Source: Clostridium sp. Cult1
Lineage (GTDB): Bacteria; Bacillota; Clostridia; Tissierellales; Tepidimicrobiaceae
Length of the DNA stretch: 64,000 nucleotides
Direction: 5' to 3'
Assembly: GCF_021655095.1 (NCBI RefSeq)
Contig: NZ_PPXW01000001.1
Coordinates: forward strand, 1,196,953 to 1,260,952
Position numbers and translations under genes: made by a program. Shown piece after piece: positions 43,095 through 52,918 of this stretch. Positions within the stretch are counted from its first letter, which is position 1; every line of letters starts with the position of its first letter. The notes under the pieces were generated by a model, which saw nothing but the letters and a program-made list of their open reading frames with translations, was not told where the DNA came from and ran no database searches.

Positions 43095-46000
43095 ATGAAA
43101 ATTAAAGATATGTTTGTAAAACCAATAAACAGAGACATACAAGGTGTTATTAAAGTTGGACAAGATGATGAAGAAAACATTAAACAAGAATTAGAAGAAT
43201 ATGTGGTAACCAAAGAACTTCAAAAACATTTTAGAGACTTTTTCAGTAGTTATAAAAAAGGTATAGTTGGAAATACAGACAAAATGGGTGTTTGGATATC
43301 CGGCTTTTTTGGCAGTGGTAAATCACATTTCTTAAAGATATTATCATATTTATTAGAGAACCGTGAAGTAGAAGGGAAAAAAGCACTTGATTATTTCCTA
43401 GAAGATGAAAAGATAAAAGACCCTATGGTAGTAGCAGATATGAAACTTGCATGCAATACTCCAACAGACGTTATTTTATTTAATATAGATTCTAAAAGTA
43501 AATCTGCAGGGCCAAAAGGTAAAGATAGTATATTAAATGTATTTTTAAGAGTATTCAATGAAATGCAAGGATTTAGCACGGATCCTCATTTAGCAGACTT
43601 GGAAAGACAACTAACAGAAGATGGAATATATGAAGAATTTAAAACTAGATATGAAGAAATGCACAATTTAAACTGGGTAGAAAATCGTCATAAATTTAAA
43701 TTTCATAGAGACAAGGTAGTTAAAACTTTAGCTGACATAGGTTTTATGAGTGAAGAATCAGCTAGAGATTGGAGCAAGAGTACAACAGTACCTTATGAAA
43801 TAAGTATAGATAGATTTGCAGAACTAGTTAAAGAATATTTAGACAGTAAAGGTAAAAACCACCATATAGTATTTTTAGTAGACGAAATGGGACAATATAT
43901 AGGTGACAATACTGATTTAATGCTTAATCTACAGACTATAACAGAAGATTTAGGAACAGCTTGCAATGGAAAAGCATGGATAGTAGTAACAAGTCAACAA
44001 GATATAGACTCTATAACAGAGGTTAGTGGAAAAGATTTTTCAAAAATTCAAGGTAGATTTGATACAAGACTTAATTTGACATCTGCCAATGTAGACGAAG
44101 TAATTAAGCTTCGTATATTAGAAAAAACTGAAACAGCCAATGAAACTCTAGGTGTTTTATATGAAAACAACGAAACTATAATTAAAAATTTAATTATATT
44201 TAACGATGGTATAGAGAAAAAACTTTATGAAAATCAAAAAGATTTTTGCGATGTATATCCTTTTATACCATATCAATTTAATTTACTTGGTAGTGTACTT
44301 ACATCTATAAGACAACATGGAGCCAGTGGCAAACATCTATCAGAAGGAGAACGTTCCATGTTAGCCTTGTTTAAAGAAAGTGCAGAAAAGATAATGGATA
44401 AAGAAGATGGTGAAATAGTTCCATTTAATATATTCTATGATGGATTGGATAAGTTCTTAGATCACAGTCATTCGGCAGTCATAACTAAAGCCTTAGAAAA
44501 TGATTATATTAATCCAAGTAGAGAAGAAGACAATTTCAATGTAAATGTATTAAAGACCCTATTTTTGATTAAGTATGTAAAAGAAATAGAGGCTAATTTA
44601 GAAAATATTACTACTCTTATGGTATCTAATATAAAGGATGATCGAATTGAACTAAAAGATAAAGTAGAAAAAGCACTAAATATTTTAGTGGGACAAACAC
44701 TGGTACAAAAAAATGGTGATTTATATATATTCTTAACCAATGAAGAACAGGAAATAAATAGAGAAATTGATAGACAACACATTGAATCCCAAGCTATTAC
44801 AAAAAAGATTTCAGAAATAATATATGCAGGAATTCTTTCAGAAGATAAGGTAAGCTATAGTAAATTTGGTAATAGATATAATTTTGGCTTTAATAGATTT
44901 GTAGATGGGGAACCATATAGATCTAATCAAGCTTTTGATATAGGAATCGACATAATAACTCCCAATTCAGAGAAAAATGGAATAGAAAGTACTTTAAGGA
45001 TGAATAGTCAAAGGGAAAATATTGTTTATGTAGATTTACCAAATGATAGAGCTTTTATAGACGAAATAAGAACAGAAATGAAGATAGAAAAATATTTAAA
45101 CCTATCTAGTACTAGTAATATTCCAAAACTAGAAGAAATAAGAGCCTTAAAACGTGTAGAAATTAGAGACCATCAAGATAGAGGAAAGCTTTATTTAGGA
45201 GAAGCATTAAAAGAAGCTGATTTTTACTTAAATGGGGACAAACTAGAATTTAAGAGTAAGGATTTTAAATTTAATGTACAGGAAAGCTTAGAAAGACTAA
45301 CTGAAATTGTATATCATAAACTGGAATATATAGATACTCCAGTAGACGAAGTAGATATTAAAAACCTATTTAAAAATAGAGACAATAGAGATGTACAATT
45401 AGATGTGCTTGAAAATCCTAATGAAAACGCAATAAGAGAAGTATTAAACTATATAAAACTAAGGACTAAAAACCATAGCAAAATATCCCTTAAAGAAGTA
45501 AAAGAAAGGTTTTTAAAAGCACCCTATGGATTTTTAGACGTAGATATAGAATGGATTATAGCTAAACTATTTTTAGATGGGAAGATAAGTTTTACTCTAC
45601 ATGGAGAAACTGTTTCATTATATAACGAAACAGAAGAAGAAATAATAAATTATATAACTAAGAAACAATATGTAGAAAAACTATTAATAGAAGAAAAAGA
45701 AGCAATAGATGAAAGATATATAAAGAGTTTGAAGAATATATCCTCGACAGTATTTGGTAAAGGAATACAATTTGAAGATACAGATATGATGGTAAAAAAA
45801 TTTAATGAATATGCTAAAAATATGATTGATGAATTAAACACAATAAGATCCTATTATGACAGTGGCGAATATCCTGGAGAAAAAATTATTATAGAAGGAA
45901 TTGATTTAATAAACAAAACAAGGGGCATGTCAAATTCTTTAGATATATTTAAACATTTAAACAAAAACGAAGATGATTATTTAGATTTTGAAGAAGATTA

Positions 46001-46676
46001 TCAACCTATAAAATCCTTTTTTAAAGGAAACCAAAAAAACATATGGAATAAGACTCAACATTATATATTAATATATGATGAAAGTAAATCCTATATATTA
46101 AATGAGGATATAGAAAAGATTACGGAAGAGATGAAAAAGATAATATCTATGCCTAGCCCCTATAATAAAATAAAAGATTTACCAGAATTAAATAATAGAT
46201 TTTTAGATCTATATAATGATATTTTAGACAAAGAATTAGAACCTGTAAAAGAAGAAATTGAACAGGCAAAGGCTAGAGTTATGGAAGAATTAGAAAAAAC
46301 AGATTTAGAAGACAAACTTGGATATAAATATAGAAATAGCTTTGACAATCTTATTAAAAGAGCTGCATCTTGCAATAATGTTGCAAAGGTAAATGGCTTT
46401 AAAATTGAAGCAGATACCTTAAAAAAGAGATATTTAAATGAAATAGCTAAGGAAATAAAGAAAAGAGAAACGGAAAAACCTATTGGCGGTGGTACAGGAA
46501 CTGAAACAGTAGTACCACCAGTTAAAAAGCGTAAATATATTAGTATAAAAGACATTAATCCATCAGGTTCTTGGGAAATAAAAAATAAGAAAGATTTGGA
46601 CGAGTATTTAAAGAATCTAAGAGAAAGTTTGGAAAAAGAATTAGAAGAAAACACTATTTTAAACATTGAGTTTTAG
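43095..46676 (+). CDS. brxC: BREX ATPase BrxC (PglY-like)
   Basis: The 1193-residue protein has the P-loop GFFGSGKS at residues 70-77, a Walker B in VFLVDEMGQYIGD and VVTSQQD as sensor segment. Its middle part has CDVYPFIPYQFNLL and LSEGERSMLALFKE, both typical of BrxC. The C-terminal third is rich in charged helices, likely coiled coil. BrxC is the large ATPase that supports PglX methylation and phage exclusion. Length and motifs are normal. Confidence 0.95.
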   Translation: MKIKDMFVKPINRDIQGVIKVGQDDEENIKQELEEYVVTKELQKHFRDFFSSYKKGIVGNTDKMGVWISGFFGSGKSHFLKILSYLLENREVEGKKALDYFLEDEKIKDPMVVADMKLACNTPTDVILFNIDSKSKSAGPKGKDSILNVFLRVFNEMQGFSTDPHLADLERQLTEDGIYEEFKTRYEEMHNLNWVENRHKFKFHRDKVVKTLADIGFMSEESARDWSKSTTVPYEISIDRFAELVKEYLDSKGKNHHIVFLVDEMGQYIGDNTDLMLNLQTITEDLGTACNGKAWIVVTSQQDIDSITEVSGKDFSKIQGRFDTRLNLTSANVDEVIKLRILEKTETANETLGVLYENNETIIKNLIIFNDGIEKKLYENQKDFCDVYPFIPYQFNLLGSVLTSIRQHGASGKHLSEGERSMLALFKESAEKIMDKEDGEIVPFNIFYDGLDKFLDHSHSAVITKALENDYINPSREEDNFNVNVLKTLFLIKYVKEIEANLENITTLMVSNIKDDRIELKDKVEKALNILVGQTLVQKNGDLYIFLTNEEQEINREIDRQHIESQAITKKISEIIYAGILSEDKVSYSKFGNRYNFGFNRFVDGEPYRSNQAFDIGIDIITPNSEKNGIESTLRMNSQRENIVYVDLPNDRAFIDEIRTEMKIEKYLNLSSTSNIPKLEEIRALKRVEIRDHQDRGKLYLGEALKEADFYLNGDKLEFKSKDFKFNVQESLERLTEIVYHKLEYIDTPVDEVDIKNLFKNRDNRDVQLDVLENPNENAIREVLNYIKLRTKNHSKISLKEVKERFLKAPYGFLDVDIEWIIAKLFLDGKISFTLHGETVSLYNETEEEIINYITKKQYVEKLLIEEKEAIDERYIKSLKNISSTVFGKGIQFEDTDMMVKKFNEYAKNMIDELNTIRSYYDSGEYPGEKIIIEGIDLINKTRGMSNSLDIFKHLNKNEDDYLDFEEDYQPIKSFFKGNQKNIWNKTQHYILIYDESKSYILNEDIEKITEEMKKIISMPSPYNKIKDLPELNNRFLDLYNDILDKELEPVKEEIEQAKARVMEELEKTDLEDKLGYKYRNSFDNLIKRAASCNNVAKVNGFKIEADTLKKRYLNEIAKEIKKRETEKPIGGGTGTETVVPPVKKRKYISIKDINPSGSWEIKNKKDLDEYLKNLRESLEKELEENTILNIEF

Positions 46677-46686
46677 GAGGGCAACA

Positions 46687-49600
46687 ATGGATAAAACAGC
46701 ACTTAAAAACTTTGCCATGTATTCAAGACAAAAACTCATAAAGGATATAGAAACGAAAGCTAATTTTATAGGAATAACAAAAGAGGGTATTAAAGACCCT
46801 CTTCCTGAATCTACTGAGGATATGTTTATTTTTAATATAGGGGAGATTGAGCCTTATAGAATACATGGAGAAGATGTAAAAAAGTATAAAAAATTAGTAA
46901 AAGAACTTAAAAAAAGAGAAGATGAATCAGGCTACAAAACAGCATATAAAACCTTAATAGAAGAAGTAGCTTACACTTGGTTTAATAGAATAATTGCTAT
47001 AAGATTTATGGAAGTAAACAATTATATGCCCGATAAAATGAGAATATTATCTTCAGGTAAAGAAGGAGTTAGAGAACCAGAGTTTGTAACTTACTATAGG
47101 GATACAGATATAGGAATAACAGAAGAAGAATTTGAAAAATTAGATGAACTAAAACTGGACGGTAGTGCAGAAGCCATGGATGATCTATTCCAATTTATGT
47201 TTATCAAACAATGTAATGCATTAAACAAAAATCTACCAGAACTATTTGAAAAAACCGATGACTATGCAGAGCTGCTTTTAAATATATCTTATAACGATCC
47301 AGAAGGAGTAGTGTACAAACTAATAGAAGACATAGGAGAAGAGCCTTTTGATATAGAAGAAACAGGGCAGATAGAGATAATAGGTTGGTTGTATCAGTAT
47401 TATAATACTGAACTTAAAGCAGAGATAGATGCAGCTGTTAAGAAAAACAAGAAAGTGGATAAAAACACTCTACCAGCTAAAACCCAGTTATTTACTCCAG
47501 AATGGATTGTACAATACATGGTACAAAACTCTTTAGGTAGACTTTGGATAGAGAGAAAAATAGCAATTGGAACAGATAAAACAGAGGAAGAATTAGCTAA
47601 AGAATATGGATGGGAATATTATCTACCAGAAGCAGAACAAGTGGAAGAAGTAAAAGTAGATCTTAAAAACATCAGAGAAGATAGAAAATATTTAAAAGTT
47701 GAAGATATAACATTTATAGATCCTTCTATGGGAAGTGGACATATACTTGTATATGCTTTTGAAATGTTTATGCAATTTCATTTAGAAGAAGGATATACAG
47801 AACGAGAAGCAGCAGAAAGTATAATAGAGAACAATCTATATGGATTGGACATAGATAAAAGAGCATATCAACTAGCATATTTTTCTCTTATGATGAAAGG
47901 TAGACAATATAGTAGAAGAATACTTAATAAAGAGATAGAAAACAATTTATATTATTTTATAGATAGTAAAGATATAAATGTAAAGCAGATAGATTTTTTA
48001 GGTGGGAATATAGAAGATGAAAAATATAGAGAAGCCCTTAAAAAGGACATATTAGAAATAGTAGAATTATTTAAAGATGGCAGAGAATTGGGTTCTATAA
48101 TAAAAATTGATAAAGAATATAATTATGATGAACTTATAAAATTTGCAAGTGCACTAAACCTCCATGGGCAAGTACCTATGGAGGCAGACAAAATAGAAAC
48201 TACTCAAGAAGATATAATTTATATACTAGAGCTAACTAGAACATTGTCAGATAGATATAGTATAGTACTAGCAAATCCACCTTACTTAGGTTCTGATAAT
48301 ATGTCGAAAATTTTAAAAAAGTATGTCGAAAGAAATTACAAAGATAGTTGGTATGATTTGTACTCTGTATTTATGGAAAAATGTTTTATTATTACCAGTA
48401 GATTTGGGTATAATTCAATGATAACCCAACATAACTTTATGTTCGCATATAGTTATGTAAAATTTAGATATAATGTTGTTAATTATAGTAATATTCTTTC
48501 GATGTTGCATTTGGGACCAGGAACTTTCGAGGAAATATCTGGGGAAGTTGTTCAGTCGATTGCATTTGTAGTGGGAAAGTTTAATATAGATTACATCACT
48601 ACGATTTTAAGATTAGTAGAAGTTAAAAACAAAGAAGAAAAATTCCATTTTAGACACAAGCACAATAATATCCTATATTTATATGATATGAAAAGAATAT
48701 TAGAGCTGCCAGAAAACATTTTTGTATATTCATTGACTGAGAAACAAATCAAGTTATATAAAGAACATAATAGTATAGAAGAATCATTCATACCGAAGGC
48801 GGGGATTGTAACGGGCAAAGATATATATTTTATAAGATATTGGTATGAGGTAAATAATGATTTTATTGAGTATAAACCATATGATATAAACCATAAATAT
48901 GTATTATATTCTAAAGGGGGATCGTTTAAAAAATGGTATGGAAATATTAATTATGTTATAAAGCTTTCGGATTTATGGGATGATAATAAGGTTGGGAAAT
49001 CTGTGAGAAGAGGGGATAAAAATTATTATTTTGCAAAAGGTGTAGGATGGTCACAGACTGGTTCAAATAAACAAAAAAATTATAGTATGTTAAAAAATTG
49101 TGTATGTGGTACAGGTACACCTATGATATACAATGCTAATATAGAAGAACTACACTATGTGTTGGGTTTTTTAAATAGTAATATATCTGGAAAATTTCTA
49201 AGTGTATTAAATCCAACTTTAAATACTTATATAAGTGATATATATAATTTGCCATATGTTGTTGATAATGTTAAATACAAATTGGTAATAAAATTAGTAA
49301 AAGAAAATATTGAAATCTCAAAAACAGACTTGGACTCTTTTGAAACTTCATGGAATTTTAAAACCCATCCATTTTTGTATTTCAAAATTGATAATAAACA
49401 CTTGACAATTGAGGACGCATATTATAAGTGGAAGGATTTTACCCATAGTGAATTTGCTAAACTTAAATCTAATGAAGAACTACTAAATGAAATATTTATA
49501 GAAATTTATGGTTTAGAAGACGAATTAACACCAGAAGTATCAGACAAAGATATTACCATAGCTAAAATATTTGATGATAAAAAAGATATATATGAAGATA

Positions 49601-50376
49601 TCAAAGGAAATCAATATATTCTAACTAAAGAGGATGTAGTTAAATCTTTTATATCCTATGGAGTAGGATGTATTTTTGGAAGATATAGTTTAGATGAAAA
49701 AGGCTTAGTCTATGCAGGTGGGGAATTTGATATAAGTAGATATAATAAATTTAAACCAGTAGAAGACAATATAGTAGTAATAACAGATGAGGAATACTTT
49801 GAAGACGATTTAGCAAATAGGTTTGTAGAATTTGTTAGGATAAGTTTTGGAAAAGAAAATCTAGAAGAAAATCTTAAATTCATAGCAGATTCTTTAAAAG
49901 GTATAGGAACTCCAAAAGAGAAGATAAGAAAATATTTTTTAAATGATTTTTATGATAATCATTGTAGTCAATATAGTATGCCAAGGGAGGGTAAAAGACC
50001 TATTTATTGGTTATACGATAGTGGAAAAGAAAATGGTTTTAAAGCATTAATCTATATGCATAGATATGATGAGGATACTACAGGTAGAGTAAGAATAGAT
50101 TATTTGCACAAACTACAAAGAATTTATGAAAATAGGATAGACTTTTTAAGGGATGACATAGCAAATAATAGCAATGCAAATGAAGTAGCTAAATCAGAAA
50201 AAAAACTAGAAAAGATAATGAAACAACTTAAAGAATGTAAAGACTATGATAAAAAAATAGGGCATATAGCTCTTTCAAGAATAGCTATAGACTTAGACGA
50301 TGGTGTAAAAGTAAATTATGAAAAGGTGCAAACAGATAATGATGGGGAAAAATATCAAATACTTGCTAAGATTTAG
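46687..50376 (+). CDS. pglX: BREX adenine-specific DNA methyltransferase PglX
   Basis: The ATG at 46687 follows AGGAGGG; the TTG at 46666 lies before that site and is not likely used. The protein of about 1229 residues has SAM motif I FIDPSMGSGHILVYAFEMF near residue 345 and the N6-adenine motif NPPY near residue 530. The C-terminal half contains the target-recognition region. PglX marks host DNA for self-recognition in BREX. No frameshift was seen, so the methyltransferase appears intact. Confidence 0.95.
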   Translation: MDKTALKNFAMYSRQKLIKDIETKANFIGITKEGIKDPLPESTEDMFIFNIGEIEPYRIHGEDVKKYKKLVKELKKREDESGYKTAYKTLIEEVAYTWFNRIIAIRFMEVNNYMPDKMRILSSGKEGVREPEFVTYYRDTDIGITEEEFEKLDELKLDGSAEAMDDLFQFMFIKQCNALNKNLPELFEKTDDYAELLLNISYNDPEGVVYKLIEDIGEEPFDIEETGQIEIIGWLYQYYNTELKAEIDAAVKKNKKVDKNTLPAKTQLFTPEWIVQYMVQNSLGRLWIERKIAIGTDKTEEELAKEYGWEYYLPEAEQVEEVKVDLKNIREDRKYLKVEDITFIDPSMGSGHILVYAFEMFMQFHLEEGYTEREAAESIIENNLYGLDIDKRAYQLAYFSLMMKGRQYSRRILNKEIENNLYYFIDSKDINVKQIDFLGGNIEDEKYREALKKDILEIVELFKDGRELGSIIKIDKEYNYDELIKFASALNLHGQVPMEADKIETTQEDIIYILELTRTLSDRYSIVLANPPYLGSDNMSKILKKYVERNYKDSWYDLYSVFMEKCFIITSRFGYNSMITQHNFMFAYSYVKFRYNVVNYSNILSMLHLGPGTFEEISGEVVQSIAFVVGKFNIDYITTILRLVEVKNKEEKFHFRHKHNNILYLYDMKRILELPENIFVYSLTEKQIKLYKEHNSIEESFIPKAGIVTGKDIYFIRYWYEVNNDFIEYKPYDINHKYVLYSKGGSFKKWYGNINYVIKLSDLWDDNKVGKSVRRGDKNYYFAKGVGWSQTGSNKQKNYSMLKNCVCGTGTPMIYNANIEELHYVLGFLNSNISGKFLSVLNPTLNTYISDIYNLPYVVDNVKYKLVIKLVKENIEISKTDLDSFETSWNFKTHPFLYFKIDNKHLTIEDAYYKWKDFTHSEFAKLKSNEELLNEIFIEIYGLEDELTPEVSDKDITIAKIFDDKKDIYEDIKGNQYILTKEDVVKSFISYGVGCIFGRYSLDEKGLVYAGGEFDISRYNKFKPVEDNIVVITDEEYFEDDLANRFVEFVRISFGKENLEENLKFIADSLKGIGTPKEKIRKYFLNDFYDNHCSQYSMPREGKRPIYWLYDSGKENGFKALIYMHRYDEDTTGRVRIDYLHKLQRIYENRIDFLRDDIANNSNANEVAKSEKKLEKIMKQLKECKDYDKKIGHIALSRIAIDLDDGVKVNYEKVQTDNDGEKYQILAKI

Positions 50377-50393
50377 GAAGTGGAGTGTGATTT

Positions 50394-52907
50394 ATGGCTG
50401 AGTTAAATTTAAAACAAATTGAAGACAAATTAAATGATGAGTTTAAAGAAGAAGACAGGGTTATTATATTTTGGTATGATGAAAAACAAGAATTTGTAGA
50501 TGATATAGAAAGTTTGAATCTTGAAAATACTAAGATTCATTACTTAACTCCAACAAATCTATTTAAAACCAAAGTATTATTAGAGAGGGAAGATAAGGAG
50601 AGTAATTACCTTATATATGCACCATTTGAAAAGCCAGATAATAGGAACAATCATTTAGCTGATACCATTCTTTATTCTAAAGAGTTTTTTGCCGATAGGG
50701 TTTCTCTTTTAGTTGCAGATTTGGGCATTGATATAGCATACAAACCAGTATTAGAAAAATATATTAAATTTTTTAATTCCAAAGAGAGGACTAAAAGGTT
50801 CTATGATTTAGAAGTAGATATCTATAATAAAGAGAGTATAGAAGTAGGTTTATTAGCTGCATTAGCAAAATCAAAGGTGGCAAATTTTGAGGAAGTTGTG
50901 AGGATTGTGTTATCTGAAGATTTATCCAATAATAAATATATGAAGGAGTTTTCTAAATATGAATTAGAGGAAGTTTTTTGGGAATATTGTAAGATTAAAT
51001 TTTCCTATATAGACGAAGAACCAAGCCTTATAAAGTTTTGCATAAGTTTATTGTTAACCTATGCAAAAAACCAAACCAATGGGATATTACCTTCAAATTT
51101 AAACAAGTATATATTAGATAAACCAGGTACAGTTATGGCTTTTGTTGATCAGATGATGAATAGTAATTTATATCAAGATAGTTTTAGAAGAATTTCTGAA
51201 GAAGTATATAGGAGCATAGATGGAGATAGAATTTTTATAGATTGTGAAATACAAGATTTAATAAATGTAGATGTATTTAAAGGTATTGATGAAAGAATAA
51301 TTAATTGGATTTCAGACAGATTATTAGATGAAAATTTAAATGTAGAAGTCGAAGGTTTAACTATACCCGAAATATGTAAAAGTAGAAAGTTCAAACATTT
51401 CAAGGACAAATATAGCAATCATTATGATGTTTTAATAAATGCTTATTATTTAATACTAAATAAAGATTTTAAGCCCAAAGATAATATATTTGATCTAGTA
51501 GTGGAATATGATAAAGAATATTATAAGATGGACACTTATTATAGAAGATTCTATTATCATTTAGATAAAGTTAAAAATAATGTTATATTTGAAGAATTAC
51601 AAACTTTAGTTGAAAACATATATGTAAATAGATATTTAGATGTAGTTTCTAAAGAATTCAGTAATATGATGGATTATAGTAAGCTAAAAGGCAAATATAA
51701 GTTCCAAAAGGATTTTTACAATAATTTTATAGTAGGAAAAACTGAAAGAATAATTGTAATAATATCTGACGCTTTTAGATATGAAGTAGGAAAAGAGTTA
51801 ATGGAAAGATTTAAGTATGATGAAAAAATTGAAGCTAAAATAGAGCCTCAAATTGGTGTATTACCAAGCTATACTACTTTAGGTATGGCAGCTCTTTTAC
51901 CTAATAAAAATATTGAAATTACTGATGATTATGGAGTCTATGTGGATGGGAATCCTACTAGCAATATTGTGGAGAGGAATACCATATTACAATCTAAAAA
52001 TCCTAAAAGTGATAGCATACAATATGATAAATTAATCAAAATGAAAAAGCAGGAAATGAGGGAGTTTTTTGCTGGCAAAGAGGTAATATATATTTATCAC
52101 AATCAAATAGATGCTAGGGCACATAGTGCAGAAGATGAGGTTTTTGATGCTTGTTATGAAGCAATGGAGGAAATAGAAGATATAATAAAAAGACTTACCA
52201 ATAATGTTTCAGCAACTAGATTTGTTATTACATCAGATCATGGGTTTATATATACTAGAAACAACAATAAAGAGTCTGACAAGATAGATAAGTTTTTTGA
52301 AAAAGAGGATAAGATCAATAGGAGATTTATAATATCAGAACATAGCTATGATATATTAGGTACTAAAAACATCATTGTATCAGATGTTTTAGGTAATTAT
52401 GATGAAAGAACTATAACAACACCTTTAACATCCAATGTATTTAAAACACAGGGAGGGGGACAAAACTTTGTTCATGGTGGATGCTCACCCCAAGAGATTA
52501 TAGTTCCTGTAATTAAAGTAAAAACTATTAGAGGTGCTGTAGAAGTAGAAAAGGTAAAGATATCTCTTATAAGCATGGTATCAAAGATTACTAGTTTATT
52601 ACTTAATTTAGACTTTGTTCAACAGGAACCCGTTTCAGATATTATTAAACCAGCTACCTATAAAATTGGATTCATAGATAAAGATGGAGAATTGATTTCC
52701 AATGAGGAAATATATGTCGCCAAAAGTAAGTCAGAAGATTCTTCAGATCGTATATTTAATTTAAAGTTTAGCCTTAGAAATAAAAAATATAGTAGAGATG
52801 AAGAATATTATTTTACAATAACAGATGCGGAAACAGGAATAGAAATTTATAGACAGCAAGTTATCATAGATATAGTTTTTGCAGATGATTTTGGCTTTGA
52901 TATATAA
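50394..52907 (+). CDS. pglZ: BREX protein PglZ (alkaline-phosphatase-superfamily domain)
   Basis: The 837-residue protein has the PglZ metal-binding core: IVIISDAFRYEVGKELMERF, LPSYTTLGMAALLPN, VIYIYHNQIDARAH and RFVITSDHGFIYTR. The C-terminal part is beta-rich. PglZ is the hallmark of all BREX types. It is 17 bases after pglX behind a GGAAGTG site and 11 bases before brxL. Confidence 0.95.
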   Translation: MAELNLKQIEDKLNDEFKEEDRVIIFWYDEKQEFVDDIESLNLENTKIHYLTPTNLFKTKVLLEREDKESNYLIYAPFEKPDNRNNHLADTILYSKEFFADRVSLLVADLGIDIAYKPVLEKYIKFFNSKERTKRFYDLEVDIYNKESIEVGLLAALAKSKVANFEEVVRIVLSEDLSNNKYMKEFSKYELEEVFWEYCKIKFSYIDEEPSLIKFCISLLLTYAKNQTNGILPSNLNKYILDKPGTVMAFVDQMMNSNLYQDSFRRISEEVYRSIDGDRIFIDCEIQDLINVDVFKGIDERIINWISDRLLDENLNVEVEGLTIPEICKSRKFKHFKDKYSNHYDVLINAYYLILNKDFKPKDNIFDLVVEYDKEYYKMDTYYRRFYYHLDKVKNNVIFEELQTLVENIYVNRYLDVVSKEFSNMMDYSKLKGKYKFQKDFYNNFIVGKTERIIVIISDAFRYEVGKELMERFKYDEKIEAKIEPQIGVLPSYTTLGMAALLPNKNIEITDDYGVYVDGNPTSNIVERNTILQSKNPKSDSIQYDKLIKMKKQEMREFFAGKEVIYIYHNQIDARAHSAEDEVFDACYEAMEEIEDIIKRLTNNVSATRFVITSDHGFIYTRNNNKESDKIDKFFEKEDKINRRFIISEHSYDILGTKNIIVSDVLGNYDERTITTPLTSNVFKTQGGGQNFVHGGCSPQEIIVPVIKVKTIRGAVEVEKVKISLISMVSKITSLLLNLDFVQQEPVSDIIKPATYKIGFIDKDGELISNEEIYVAKSKSEDSSDRIFNLKFSLRNKKYSRDEEYYFTITDAETGIEIYRQQVIIDIVFADDFGFDI

Positions 52908-52918
52908 GGGGGAGTTAA

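Noticed and set aside
46160..46666. Minus-strand open frame of 168 codons at the end of brxC
   Set aside because: It is the antisense shadow of a lysine- and glutamate-rich part of BrxC and has a low-complexity hydrophobic sequence without a ribosome site.
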